From positions 1 through 52,148 of the forward strand of contig DBYD01000066.1 in NCBI GenBank assembly GCA_002309855.1: 52,148 nt of DNA, read 5' to 3'. This stretch comes from Bacteroidales bacterium UBA1195. GTDB taxonomy: Bacteria > Bacteroidota > Bacteroidia > Bacteroidales > WCHB1-69. Shown piece by piece: positions 8,325-16,158 of the stretch. Numbering within the stretch: position 1 is the stretch's first letter; each line of letters begins with the position of its first letter. Below the pieces are notes generated by a model. It was not told where the DNA came from. It ran no database searches and worked only from the letters and a program-made list of their open reading frames with translations. A program made the position numbers and the translations under genes.

Positions 8325-8756
8325 TCAATTATTATTTAAATGTAAAGGGGAGGATTCAGGTTCGGCATAGGAAAAAATGTCCGCATCATTCCAGAGCCCT
8401 TCAATGTCATAATAACGCCTCTTGTCCTCCAAAAAAATGTGAACCAAAAGGTTAAAATAATCTATCAGAATCCATTGCGCCTGGTCTTTCCCTTCATAAT
8501 GGGAAGGTTCCAACCGCAAACGCTCATAGACCCGTCGCAATACATTTTCGCACAAAGCTTCGGCTTGGGTTGTGGAAGTGGCGGAACAAAGGATGAAGGT
8601 GTCAAAGAGCGGTTGCTCCGGACAGTGTCCAAAACCGATCTCCACGATGTCGCGTCCCTTGATTTCTTGCAGCGCATCTATGACAACCTGCTTCAACACA
8701 GGTGGTTCATTATTTATAACTTTTTGTTTTTCAACTACTTGATTATTAATCGGCAT
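8325..8756 (-). CDS. rsfS: Ribosome silencing factor RsfS (Iojap family)
   Basis: RsfS binds ribosomal protein L14 and blocks subunit joining in poor nutrition. This 143-residue protein carries the family signatures DIVEIGFG (usually D...v.d.f), FILCSATSTTQAEALCENV near residues 55-73 and QAQWILIDYFNLLVHIFLEDKRRYYDIEGLW near 93-123. I use ATG 8756; an upstream TTG would add 12 residues. It heads the rsfS-ftsH operon and is divergent from birA. The rsfS-ftsH order is common in Bacteroidales. Confidence 0.93.
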   Translation of the reverse strand: MPINNQVVEKQKVINNEPPVLKQVVIDALQEIKGRDIVEIGFGHCPEQPLFDTFILCSATSTTQAEALCENVLRRVYERLRLEPSHYEGKDQAQWILIDYFNLLVHIFLEDKRRYYDIEGLWNDADIFSYAEPESSPLHLNNN

Positions 8757-8804
8757 AAAAATAATTTTTTGCAAAAATAACCTTTTTTCCAACCATTTTC
8801 GTGC

Positions 8805-8812
8805 TATTTTTG
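8805..8812 (+). promoter_or_regulatory. -7 promoter box for birA
   Basis: TATTTTTG fits the Bacteroidota -7 consensus TAnnTTTG and lies 25 bp upstream of the birA ATG. A clear -33 TTTG at the usual 19-21 bp spacing is not seen. Confidence 0.5.
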
Positions 8813-8836
8813 CAAAGTTTTTTACATCGTATTATC

Positions 8837-9574
8837 ATGAACGATTTCCTGCACTTTCAGCAACTTGCATCAACCAACACTTTTTTGGAACAACTGTTGC
8901 AAAGTCAAAACCGTGCCAAAACGCCGGATTGTCCGGACGGACTGATTGTCATGACCGACTTTCAGACAACCGGACGTGGACGGCAAACTAACAGTTGGCA
9001 CAGCGAGAACGGTAAAAATTTGCTGATGAGCATATTGATATACCCACATCTGCCTGTTGAAGCCCAATTCAGGGTGACGGAATGGATCTCTTTGGCAATG
9101 ACAGACCATTTGCGACAAAATGTCGGGTTGGATCCACGGATCAAATGGCCCAATGACATTTACATTAATGAAAAGAAAATCGCAGGCATCCTTATCTCCC
9201 ACCATTGGAACAGCGATGAGATTGCAAGCAGCATAATCGGTATTGGCCTTAATCTCAATCAGGAACGATTTCCTGACACACTGCCAAACCCCACTTCAGT
9301 CATTTTGGAGACAGGTAAAAAAAGCGATTTGACGGGGACGGCGATAAATATAAGGGAACAACTGTCCCGCCTTCGAAAGGAGGATGCCACAATTTTGCAC
9401 AAAAAGTACCTGCAGCTGCTGTACAGACGTCATGTTCCGGCCCTTTACACCGACACTCACAGCGGCGAGACATTTGAAGGCATCATTGAAGGTGTGAATA
9501 ATTTGGGGCTGTTGGAAATCCGTAGCGGCAACACACTGCGGAACTATGAATTAAACGGTATTGTCTATAGCTGA
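8837..9574 (+). CDS. birA: Biotin--[acetyl-CoA-carboxylase] ligase, catalytic only
   Basis: BirA activates biotin with ATP and attaches it to biotin carboxyl carrier proteins. This 245-residue form begins directly with the ligase domain: STNTFLEQL, the biotin/AMP loop TTGRGRQTNSWHSENGKNLLMS near residues 44-65 (GRGRQ 46-50), KWPNDIYI at 103-110 and KIAGILI near 114. There is no N-terminal winged helix, so it should not act as a repressor. The small C-terminal domain is present (FEGIIEGVNNLGLLEI). ATG 8837 is chosen over an upstream TTG inside the -7 box region. Its 3' end overlaps the convergent thpR end by 10 bp. Confidence 0.94.
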   Translation: MNDFLHFQQLASTNTFLEQLLQSQNRAKTPDCPDGLIVMTDFQTTGRGRQTNSWHSENGKNLLMSILIYPHLPVEAQFRVTEWISLAMTDHLRQNVGLDPRIKWPNDIYINEKKIAGILISHHWNSDEIASSIIGIGLNLNQERFPDTLPNPTSVILETGKKSDLTGTAINIREQLSRLRKEDATILHKKYLQLLYRRHVPALYTDTHSGETFEGIIEGVNNLGLLEIRSGNTLRNYELNGIVYS

Positions 9575-10167
9575 CCTTCAGATTTCCCTGAAAGCCGGAA
9601 ACGCTCCAACGCAACATACTGCGGCTGGTATCCTTTGTGCAGGATGCTCTCGTAGAGCACACATTCCTGCACCTCCACCTTTTCGGAAAACAATTGCCTG
9701 CAAGCCTCAAACTGTTTCCAAAAATAGCCCTTGTCCCCTATACGGTGTATGCGGGCAAGAGTAAGGTGACAGACAAAGTTTCCAAATGTTTTTGGAAAAC
9801 CTTTCCTCGCAAGGTTCAAATCAATACAATGATGCAATTGAACCATCGCATCAGGTGTGTAAACCGGACCTAACCAAATGACACGTGGCTGGTGGCGGCT
9901 GCCGAACGCACCAATACGGTCAAGGGTGATTCTGAAAGGATTTACAGTACGGACAGCCGCCTCAACTGCACTACAGATGTCAGGTATACGGGCTGTATCG
10001 GTCTCACCAATAAATTTCAGGGTAAGATGAAGCAAATCGGGCTGAACCCAATTGACCATATCGGTCCGGAAAGTGCATTGACGGAGCTGGCGGACTTTTT
10101 CGGCAAAACTCTCCTCCGGATGGAAAGTGATTGCAACAAAAAGCCGTTTTACTTCTTTCTCAGACAC
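9565..10167 (-). CDS. thpR: RNA 2',3'-cyclic phosphodiesterase (2'-5' RNA ligase family)
   Basis: Members of this 2H phosphoesterase family hydrolyse 2',3'-cyclic phosphate ends or join tRNA halves in vitro. The two H-x-T/S-x catalytic motifs are both present as HLTL at residues 47-50 and 134-137, with the typical spacing. The N-terminus KRLFVAITF and the segment FGSRHQPRVIWLG are also characteristic. Length 200 residues is normal. It lies 12 bp after tsaD, so secG-tsaD-thpR form one leftward unit. Confidence 0.9.
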   Translation of the reverse strand: MSEKEVKRLFVAITFHPEESFAEKVRQLRQCTFRTDMVNWVQPDLLHLTLKFIGETDTARIPDICSAVEAAVRTVNPFRITLDRIGAFGSRHQPRVIWLGPVYTPDAMVQLHHCIDLNLARKGFPKTFGNFVCHLTLARIHRIGDKGYFWKQFEACRQLFSEKVEVQECVLYESILHKGYQPQYVALERFRLSGKSEGQL

Positions 10168-10179
10168 TTAATAATGATT

Positions 10180-11199
10180 TCAACGCATTTCGCTCCGCGT
10201 GTAGGGAGCAACATTATAATCGGAAAACTCCCCTTTCAGGTATTTGTAATAGCCTGCAATGGCTATCATGGCCGCATTGTCGGTGCTGAAACTCAGGGTG
10301 GGAATATGTATGTTCCAGCGGTATTTCTCCCCAGCCTCCCGCAATGCCTGCTGCAGTCCGGAATTGGCCGAGACACCCCCCGCAATGGCCACTTCACTGA
10401 TCTTCAAATCACGGGCGGCCTTCACAACCTTTTTCATAAGGGAATGGCATACCGCATATTGGAAAGAGGCGCACAAATCGGCCGCATTTTCCTCTCCAAA
10501 ATGCGGATTATCCTTCAGACGATCACGCATGAAATAGAGGAATGATGTCTTTAATCCGCTGAAACTGTAATCATAACCGGGCAAATGAGCTTCACTGAAG
10601 GTGAAAGCATGAGGATTGCCGGTTTGTGCAAGCTTGTCGATTACAGGACCGCCCGGATATGGATAACCCAAAATTTTGGCCGCCTTGTCAAAGGCTTCAC
10701 CGGCCGCATCATCAATTGTGGAACCAACCACCTGCATTTCAGATGGCGAACCAACTTTTACAATCTGCGTGTGTCCGCCGGAAACAAGCAGACACAAAAA
10801 GGGAAAACTGGGCTGTTCGCACCCATCCCGAAAAATGAAATGGGAAAGGATATGCCCCTGTAAATGATCCACTTCCACCAAAGGAAGCCGTAGACTGTAG
10901 GCAAACGCTTTGGCAAAGGAGACACCCACTATCAACGATCCGAGCAACCCGGGACCTCTGGTAAAGGCAACCGCGTGCAGATCCTTTGCCCCAATACCGG
11001 CTTTTTTCAAGGCGGCATCCACAACCGGTACGATATTCTGCTGGTGAGCACGCGATGCAAGTTCGGGCACCACCCCGCCATATTGGGCATGCACCTCCTG
11101 TCCGGCAATGACATTTGACAACAGCCGACGATTGCACAGCACTGCGGCTGAAGTGTCATCACAGGATGATTCGATGCCTAAAATATACGCATCCACCAT
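10180..11199 (-). CDS. tsaD: tRNA N6-adenosine threonylcarbamoyltransferase
   Basis: TsaD transfers the threonylcarbamoyl group to A37 of tRNAs reading ANN codons. From ATG 11199 the 339-residue protein starts MVDAYILGIESSCDDTSAAV. It shows GGVVPELASRAHQQN, the FTRGPGLLGSLIVG nucleotide segment, the metal-binding DHLQGH pair of histidines, LLVSGGHTQI and the late SFSTDNAAMIA with the third metal ligand aspartate. A TTG at 11217 would add six residues and leave 5 bp to secG. All key residues appear intact. Confidence 0.96.
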   Translation of the reverse strand: MVDAYILGIESSCDDTSAAVLCNRRLLSNVIAGQEVHAQYGGVVPELASRAHQQNIVPVVDAALKKAGIGAKDLHAVAFTRGPGLLGSLIVGVSFAKAFAYSLRLPLVEVDHLQGHILSHFIFRDGCEQPSFPFLCLLVSGGHTQIVKVGSPSEMQVVGSTIDDAAGEAFDKAAKILGYPYPGGPVIDKLAQTGNPHAFTFSEAHLPGYDYSFSGLKTSFLYFMRDRLKDNPHFGEENAADLCASFQYAVCHSLMKKVVKAARDLKISEVAIAGGVSANSGLQQALREAGEKYRWNIHIPTLSFSTDNAAMIAIAGYYKYLKGEFSDYNVAPYTRSEMR

Positions 11200-11222
11200 C
11201 TGAAAGGATTGCAGCAATCGCT

Positions 11223-11579
11223 TTATTCCGCTGCTTCCGGAGCCGATTCCACAGGTGCGGCATCCGAAGCCGCCGTTGCAGCAGGCTGGGTCATCGGTGC
11301 GGCCGCGCTCTGCCCCTGCTGGGCCTTGCTGCCACCATCCGATTTCTTCTGATAGGCGCTACGACCCATAAAGCAGGTGATGAAGCTCAACACCACCAGC
11401 ACAATGGCCAACGTCCAAGTGGTTTTCTCCAAAAAATCAGAAGTTCTGCGCACCCCCATAATCTGGTTGGAGGATGAAAACTCGGAAGCCAGACCTCCGC
11501 CTTTGGAATTTTGCAGCAGAACAACCGCACCCAAAAGGACGGCGACAATAATGATAAGTACAATAACTGCAGTATACAT
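11223..11579 (-). CDS. secG: Preprotein translocase subunit SecG
   Basis: SecG is the small two-helix partner of SecYE in the inner-membrane export channel. This 118-residue protein has a first membrane helix at residues 3-22, then the invariant-like loop VVLLQNSKGGGLASEFSSSNQIMG, then a second helix at about 54-72 (WTLAIVLVVLSFITCF). The tail is rich in Ala, Gln and Pro, as is common in this phylum. A good -7 box lies 44 bp upstream, so it appears to be transcribed separately from the operon above it. Confidence 0.95.
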   Translation of the reverse strand: MYTAVIVLIIIVAVLLGAVVLLQNSKGGGLASEFSSSNQIMGVRRTSDFLEKTTWTLAIVLVVLSFITCFMGRSAYQKKSDGGSKAQQGQSAAAPMTQPAATAASDAAPVESAPEAAE

Positions 11580-11622
11580 TTTAACTTTTATTTATTACTA
11601 TCTGTGTTATTTTTTGCGGCTG

Positions 11623-11655
11623 CAAAAGTACAACTTTTTCACAAATGATTCCCAA
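11623..11655 (-). promoter_or_regulatory. Promoter for secG-tsaD-thpR
   Basis: On the minus strand TACTTTTG (11630-11623) matches TAnnTTTG exactly, and TTGG (11655-11652) lies 21 bp upstream, close to the -33 TTTG element. The start codon of secG is 44 bp downstream. The match is by eye only. Confidence 0.5.
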
Positions 11656-11711
11656 TCTGCGCCAGATAAATTTTGTATTTTAGGAAACAAACTGAATCTC
11701 AACACCATCAC

Positions 11712-12476
11712 TTATTGGCTTGGGTGGTCTTTTTCCGACTTCATCAGGAAAACCACCATCGGAAATGCGATAATGGACATGGTGGCGGAAATCGGCAGGT
11801 AGAATCCTTTGCTGAATTCGGTAATGACAAAGGTGATGGCCAACAGTACCGTACTGATCAGAATGGACCATAGGGACTCCTTCCAAAGGGAGCAGTTCTT
11901 GAAAATAATCCGCACCAGATTAGGCACCGTCAGGGAAATCATGCCAACAATGCCGCACACAGCAATCACAGAAATCACCAATAGGTTAAGGTTCAAGAAA
12001 TAATATACATTTGAATGGCGTTTGTGACGCACAAACTGCCAGGCACTGAACAGGCCGATTGCAAACAACAGGAAAGACAAATAATATATGTAAGGATGAT
12101 AGCCCGACACCTTGAACGAGCAACCGGCCCAACGGTAATAGAGTTGCAGGTTCTCAGGCGTGGTGTTGTTGGCCACAATCGTGCCGAAAGAGCCGATCAG
12201 CGATCCGAAAAGCATCCCGAAGGTGATGAAACGGGTGTTGTTGAGGAACACATAGAACAGGGCTCCGAGTATAGCGGCGAGAAGACATATCAGATAGGCC
12301 CCCACAGGGATGGACCATCCCATCATGGCAGCCAACGCTCCGCCCAAACAGGCGGCGGAACCCAAACCGACCGAATAGACATCCCCCAACTGGTTATGCC
12401 ACATTTTCTGCATTTGGATACCGCCCATCGGAAGGGCTATACCTGACAAAAGAATGTAGAGGACACTGAGTATCAT
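11712..12476 (-). CDS. FecCD/BtuC-like ABC transporter permease, short form
   Basis: This is a 254-residue membrane protein with about seven hydrophobic helices. Segments match FecCD permeases: LGDVYSVGLGSAACLGGALAAMM (family: G..L.Gi..GA.lG), LYYRWAGCSF (family: l.W..GS), and VIAVCGIVGMISLTVPNLVRII (family: ..G.igFiGLi.PhivR). Canonical members are 320-340 residues; this one lacks the first one or two helices and also the PH of PHIVR (PN here). No ATPase or binding-protein gene is adjacent, so transport function is uncertain. It is the last gene of a five-gene leftward operon, 15 bp after the TPR gene. Confidence 0.7.
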   Translation of the reverse strand: MILSVLYILLSGIALPMGGIQMQKMWHNQLGDVYSVGLGSAACLGGALAAMMGWSIPVGAYLICLLAAILGALFYVFLNNTRFITFGMLFGSLIGSFGTIVANNTTPENLQLYYRWAGCSFKVSGYHPYIYYLSFLLFAIGLFSAWQFVRHKRHSNVYYFLNLNLLVISVIAVCGIVGMISLTVPNLVRIIFKNCSLWKESLWSILISTVLLAITFVITEFSKGFYLPISATMSIIAFPMVVFLMKSEKDHPSQ

Positions 12477-12491
12477 TCCAAAAAAAAATAT

Positions 12492-13079
12492 TTAGGCGTT
12501 CTTCATGTTTTTGGCCGATTCAATGGCAGCGGAATAGGCTTCGCTGTTTTCAGGGTGCTTTTCCATCAACACCTTGTAAACCTTGACAGCGCGGTCGTAT
12601 TCCTTCTGCTCGACATATAGCCTGGCAAGGGTTTCGCTGACAAAGTTCATGCGCTCCATGTTGCTGCTTTTGCCCAAATCCTCATAAACCTCCTCTTCCG
12701 GAAAATCGGCGGAAACCGTAGCGATCTTAGGCGGATTGGTTTTGAACTTTTCAAGCATGTCATCAAGCACCTGCAAGGCAGAACGTCCGTTTTCAGAATG
12801 AATCTCCTTGGGAATATGTGCAGAAACAGCATCCAAAACAGAGGCCTCCTCCTCTGTCTCCAAGTGTAGCTTTCCGGATAGGAAGCGGTACAGAAAATTC
12901 CGGTCTTCCATCCTGAACGCCAACGCCGCATTTTCAGCAACATCATGCCGTCCAAAGCAGGCCATCAGCCGTGCAAGCTGGAAATAGGGATAACGCGCCA
13001 CCACCTCCGACAAACCCTCAACTGCGGCAGGATGGATGCAGAAATCTTTACAAATACGGCTGAATTCGTTTTTTTCCAT
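12492..13079 (-). CDS. TPR-type hypothetical protein
   Basis: This is a 195-residue soluble protein from ATG 13079. The C-terminal part (about residues 140-190) reads as one to one and a half tetratricopeptide repeats: ETLARLYVEQKEYDRAVKVY, then KHPENSEAYSAAIE. The N-terminal half begins with a helical segment YPYFQLARLMACF typical of Bacteroidales proteins of this locus. It lies between lptE (8 bp gap) and the permease gene. An lptE-TPR-secG order with a sigma-54 activator ahead is known from other Bacteroidales. The function is unknown; a scaffold role is likely. Confidence 0.75.
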   Translation of the reverse strand: MEKNEFSRICKDFCIHPAAVEGLSEVVARYPYFQLARLMACFGRHDVAENAALAFRMEDRNFLYRFLSGKLHLETEEEASVLDAVSAHIPKEIHSENGRSALQVLDDMLEKFKTNPPKIATVSADFPEEEVYEDLGKSSNMERMNFVSETLARLYVEQKEYDRAVKVYKVLMEKHPENSEAYSAAIESAKNMKNA

Positions 13080-13087
13080 TATCATAA

Positions 13088-13621
13088 TCACCAATTTGTT
13101 ACTGCTTTTGTAAAAATGTCATCTATCAATGCCTCCACAATTTCCGCAACCAGCGCATCCTGCACCTGCTCCAACGTTTTGGAGCTGCTGAAATCGGCAT
13201 AACGGGAAAAAGTGGTTTCATAACTCTTTTTTTCGTCCAAAGTATTGACAAACTTGACCCTGACCGTAATGGTCAACCTGTTCATGGCCGCCTTATCACT
13301 GCCGACAGCCGTAGCGGTGACCGCATAATCGGTGATCTGCCCTTCAAACTGCAAATCACCCATCTGGTCGGTCACCATCAGTTTTGTCTGAGATTGGAAT
13401 TTTTCTTTCAACTTGGTAGTCAACTCATTGGCTAATTTCAAGTTGACCATGGAGGCGTTGTTCCGAAACTGCTTCACCGAAACAGTCCGCACCTCTGGCG
13501 CAATATCCACACCAGAAAAGGAATAATGAACCGAGCAGCCGGTCATCAGCAGGAAGCACAACGCGATGCAGCATGTGACGGATTTGCCAACCCAGTTTCC
13601 GGTCCCAATATGAGAACTCAT
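13088..13621 (-). CDS. lptE: LPS-assembly lipoprotein LptE-like protein
   Basis: LptE plugs the LptD outer-membrane barrel that places lipopolysaccharide in the outer leaflet. The 177-residue protein has a membrane signal with lipobox LLMTGC (Cys29), then CSVHYSFSGVDIAPEVRTVSV, the usual start of the Bacteroidota LptE group. The segment ITDYAVTATA and the tail EIVEALIDDIFTKAVTNW also fit. Its ATG overlaps the stop of the sigma-54 activator (ATGA), implying coupling. The assignment to LptE is by family pattern and synteny rather than by a strict motif. Confidence 0.82.
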   Translation of the reverse strand: MSSHIGTGNWVGKSVTCCIALCFLLMTGCSVHYSFSGVDIAPEVRTVSVKQFRNNASMVNLKLANELTTKLKEKFQSQTKLMVTDQMGDLQFEGQITDYAVTATAVGSDKAAMNRLTITVRVKFVNTLDEKKSYETTFSRYADFSSSKTLEQVQDALVAEIVEALIDDIFTKAVTNW

Positions 13622-14847
13622 TTTGTATCCAATTGATATTCCTTTAATTTACGGTACAATGTGCGTTCGGAAATGCCCAAATCGGCCGCAGTCTCCTTGC
13701 GCCGTCCGTTATTTTTTAGCAAAGCCTTTACAATCATCTCTTTTTCCTTCTCCTGCAAAGAAAGCGAATCTGGAATGATTTCCGCATCCACCGAAATCGG
13801 ATCTGCGGGGATATGTCCGGTGGCAGGCGGCACCGGATCGTCCAACAGGAAATGTGCCGGAGCAACAGGTGCCTCTTCCGACGGCCCCCCACCGCCCTCC
13901 TTGCCGTTCAAATGGGAAACATACCGTTTCAATTCGTTGATGTCTTTCTGCATGTCTGCCAAAAACTTGAAAATCAGCTCTCTTTCAAATGAGGCATCTG
14001 ACGTTTTCTGCTGCTGCCGGTGGCCGTACAAAACTGGCAATGTGGAGGGGATGTCATTTAAATCAATGTATTTCTTCAGCGTTTCCAAAGTGATTGTCCG
14101 CTCCTGCTCAATAATGGAAATCTGTTCCGTCACATTTTTAAGCTGACGGACATTCCCAGGCCAATAATACTGCAGCATCGCCATCTGGGCTTCCGGTGTC
14201 AGCTCCACCTCCGGCATCCGGTATTTTTCAGAAAAATCAAAGGCGAATTTGCGGAAAAGCAACAGGATGTCCTCCTTCCGCTCCCGCAACGGCGGAATCA
14301 CTATCGGTACCGTATTTAGCCTGTAATAGAGATCCTCACGGAATTTTCCGGAGGCGATGGCATCCGGTATGTTGACATTGGTGGCTGCAACCACACGAAC
14401 ATTTGTCTTGCGGCTCTCCGAAGAGCCGACCCTCATAAACTCCCCAGTTTCCAGCACACGGAGCAGCCGCGCCTGTGTGGAGGCGGGCAACTCACCCACT
14501 TCATCCAGAAAAATAGTTCCTCCGTCAGCCTCCTCAAAATAGCCTTTACGCTCACCGACCGCACCGGTAAAGGAACCCTTCTCATGACCGAACAGTTCGG
14601 AATCGACCGTTCCCTCCGGAATGGCACCGCAGTTGATGGCCACGTATGGACGGTGCTTGCGTTCCGCACTGTGGTCGTGAATGATTTTTGGAAAATTCTC
14701 CTTACCCACACCGCTTTCTCCGTTTATCAGCACAGTCAGATCGGTGGAAGCCACCTGAACGGCCACCTGGATGGCCCTGTCGATGGCAGGCGAAGTGCCA
14801 ATGATACCGTACCTCCGTTTGACCTCCTGTATTGTAATGTCACTCAT
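13618..14847 (-). CDS. Sigma-54-dependent transcriptional activator without receiver domain
   Basis: This is a 409-residue enhancer-binding protein. The AAA+ domain spans about residues 15-240: Walker A GESGVGKE 43-50, the sigma-54 contact loop GSFTGA 91-96 (GAFTGA in most proteins), Walker B GGTIFLDEVGELP 109-121, and WPGNVRQLKN with the arginine finger region. A Pro/Glu-rich linker (about 285-355) leads to a Fis-type helix-turn-helix (KNNGRRKETAADLGISERTLYRKLKEY). With no N-terminal sensor it is likely constitutive or controlled in trans. It heads lptE, so cell envelope genes are plausible targets. rpoN is also in this window. Confidence 0.92.
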   Translation of the reverse strand: MSDITIQEVKRRYGIIGTSPAIDRAIQVAVQVASTDLTVLINGESGVGKENFPKIIHDHSAERKHRPYVAINCGAIPEGTVDSELFGHEKGSFTGAVGERKGYFEEADGGTIFLDEVGELPASTQARLLRVLETGEFMRVGSSESRKTNVRVVAATNVNIPDAIASGKFREDLYYRLNTVPIVIPPLRERKEDILLLFRKFAFDFSEKYRMPEVELTPEAQMAMLQYYWPGNVRQLKNVTEQISIIEQERTITLETLKKYIDLNDIPSTLPVLYGHRQQQKTSDASFERELIFKFLADMQKDINELKRYVSHLNGKEGGGGPSEEAPVAPAHFLLDDPVPPATGHIPADPISVDAEIIPDSLSLQEKEKEMIVKALLKNNGRRKETAADLGISERTLYRKLKEYQLDTK

Positions 14848-14869
14848 CTGCACAAAAAATGATAAAAAA

Positions 14870-15985
14870 CTAACGGGCAAATTTCCGTAAAATCAGCTCG
14901 TACAACTGCTGAACAGCCTCCGCCTCCTCTTTCCAGCGGTATTTCTGTTTCATCTCCTCAAACAGGGACAACGCGGTTTCCAACCTGACACATTCATTCA
15001 GATTGTTCAATTCCTCAGAAAGCAGTTTGGCGTTCCCGTTGAACAGTTCCCTTACAAAGGTGAATTTGAGGTTCAGGTCGATAGACTTAGTAAGGTCATT
15101 GATCTGGTCACGCTGCTTACGACTCCCAAGGCTGCGGTCCTCCCCTTTTTTGTGGGAAAGCTGGTCGTTCAGTGAGGGGAACTGATTGGCAAAATGCTCA
15201 CCCAACGTCAGGCCACTTTTGCCGGAATAGGAAGGGAATCCGGTTTCAGGCTCGCCCTCCATGGCTTTCGGGTTCAGACCGGGATAATAGGGGGCATAGG
15301 CATCATCGGATGTCTTTTTGGAAGAAACCGGCACTTCATCGTCCTCATCACCATCGGGTTCGTCTTCAAATTCAATGGCATTCAAGTCTATGTCATGAAC
15401 CTGGGGCTCCTCCTCCATCAGATTGAGATCCACTTCCGGCATTTCCTCCGACTTAGGTTCTTCCACGACCTCAGGTTCTTTGTTTTCAGAATGTTCCTCT
15501 TCGGATGCCGTTGATGTCCCTGAAACTTCCATTGAAGCATCATTGCCATCTTCTTCCAAGGTTTCAGGCTGCTCCGGCACTGTTTCCAGCTGATGCTCCG
15601 ATACAGCAGGCTGCACTACTGCCGTTGCGGCAGCGGCCTTCTTTGGTTTGCGCTCCGACACCTGCTTTTTGGGCTGAACCTCTGCCGGTTCCTCCTCTGC
15701 AAACTTAAGCGGCAGGGAAGTTTCATTCGACTCCGGCTGTTCCACCACCTCTTCCGCTTCCACATCCGGCACATCCTTGCGACCCTTGGATGCACGCCGT
15801 TTCTCTTCCGGACGGTTTTCATCCCGCAATGACAGGTATCTGTCATACATCAGCCGCAAATACATCAGCTGTGTGTCCAAATCCAAAGCGGAAACCGGCT
15901 CTTCCGGGTTGGACAAACGCTGGTCCAACACTTCCATTTTATCTTGTAATTCCTTAATTTTAATAAAAATACGTTCTTTGTTCAT
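14870..15985 (-). CDS. Conserved acidic hypothetical protein
   Basis: This is a 371-residue protein from ATG 15985. Residues 1-60 form a probable coiled coil (IKIKELQDKMEVLDQRL). Residues 70-260 are disordered and strongly acidic (many E, D, P, S), with the recurring EVDLNLMEEE and DIDLNAIEFEDE segments. The C-terminal 110 residues are ordered and include DLTKSIDLNLKFTFVRELFNGN and a helical end. No signal peptide is present. I do not recognise a function; proteins with this ordered tail recur in Bacteroidales. It is the first gene of the five-gene leftward operon, 22 bp before the activator. Confidence 0.75.
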   Translation of the reverse strand: MNKERIFIKIKELQDKMEVLDQRLSNPEEPVSALDLDTQLMYLRLMYDRYLSLRDENRPEEKRRASKGRKDVPDVEAEEVVEQPESNETSLPLKFAEEEPAEVQPKKQVSERKPKKAAAATAVVQPAVSEHQLETVPEQPETLEEDGNDASMEVSGTSTASEEEHSENKEPEVVEEPKSEEMPEVDLNLMEEEPQVHDIDLNAIEFEDEPDGDEDDEVPVSSKKTSDDAYAPYYPGLNPKAMEGEPETGFPSYSGKSGLTLGEHFANQFPSLNDQLSHKKGEDRSLGSRKQRDQINDLTKSIDLNLKFTFVRELFNGNAKLLSEELNNLNECVRLETALSLFEEMKQKYRWKEEAEAVQQLYELILRKFAR

Positions 15986-16134
15986 CTTACACTCCCTTTT
16001 TCTTTCCCCCGAATGCCACAGCATCCGGAAATTTTTTTCAAAAGTACTAAAAAGTTAGACATCCCTCCTCTCTTTTTTTTAAAAATATCTCCATTTTTTT
16101 TTGTCTGTAGCGAATGACATATAAATAAATTTAT

Positions 16135-16142
16135 TACTTTTG
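16135..16142 (+). promoter_or_regulatory. -7 promoter box for recJ operon
   Basis: TACTTTTG is an exact TAnnTTTG match 16 bp before the recJ ATG, giving a very short leader. No clear -33 TTTG is seen at the usual distance. Confidence 0.55.
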
Positions 16143-16158
16143 CACGTTTATACGATAC

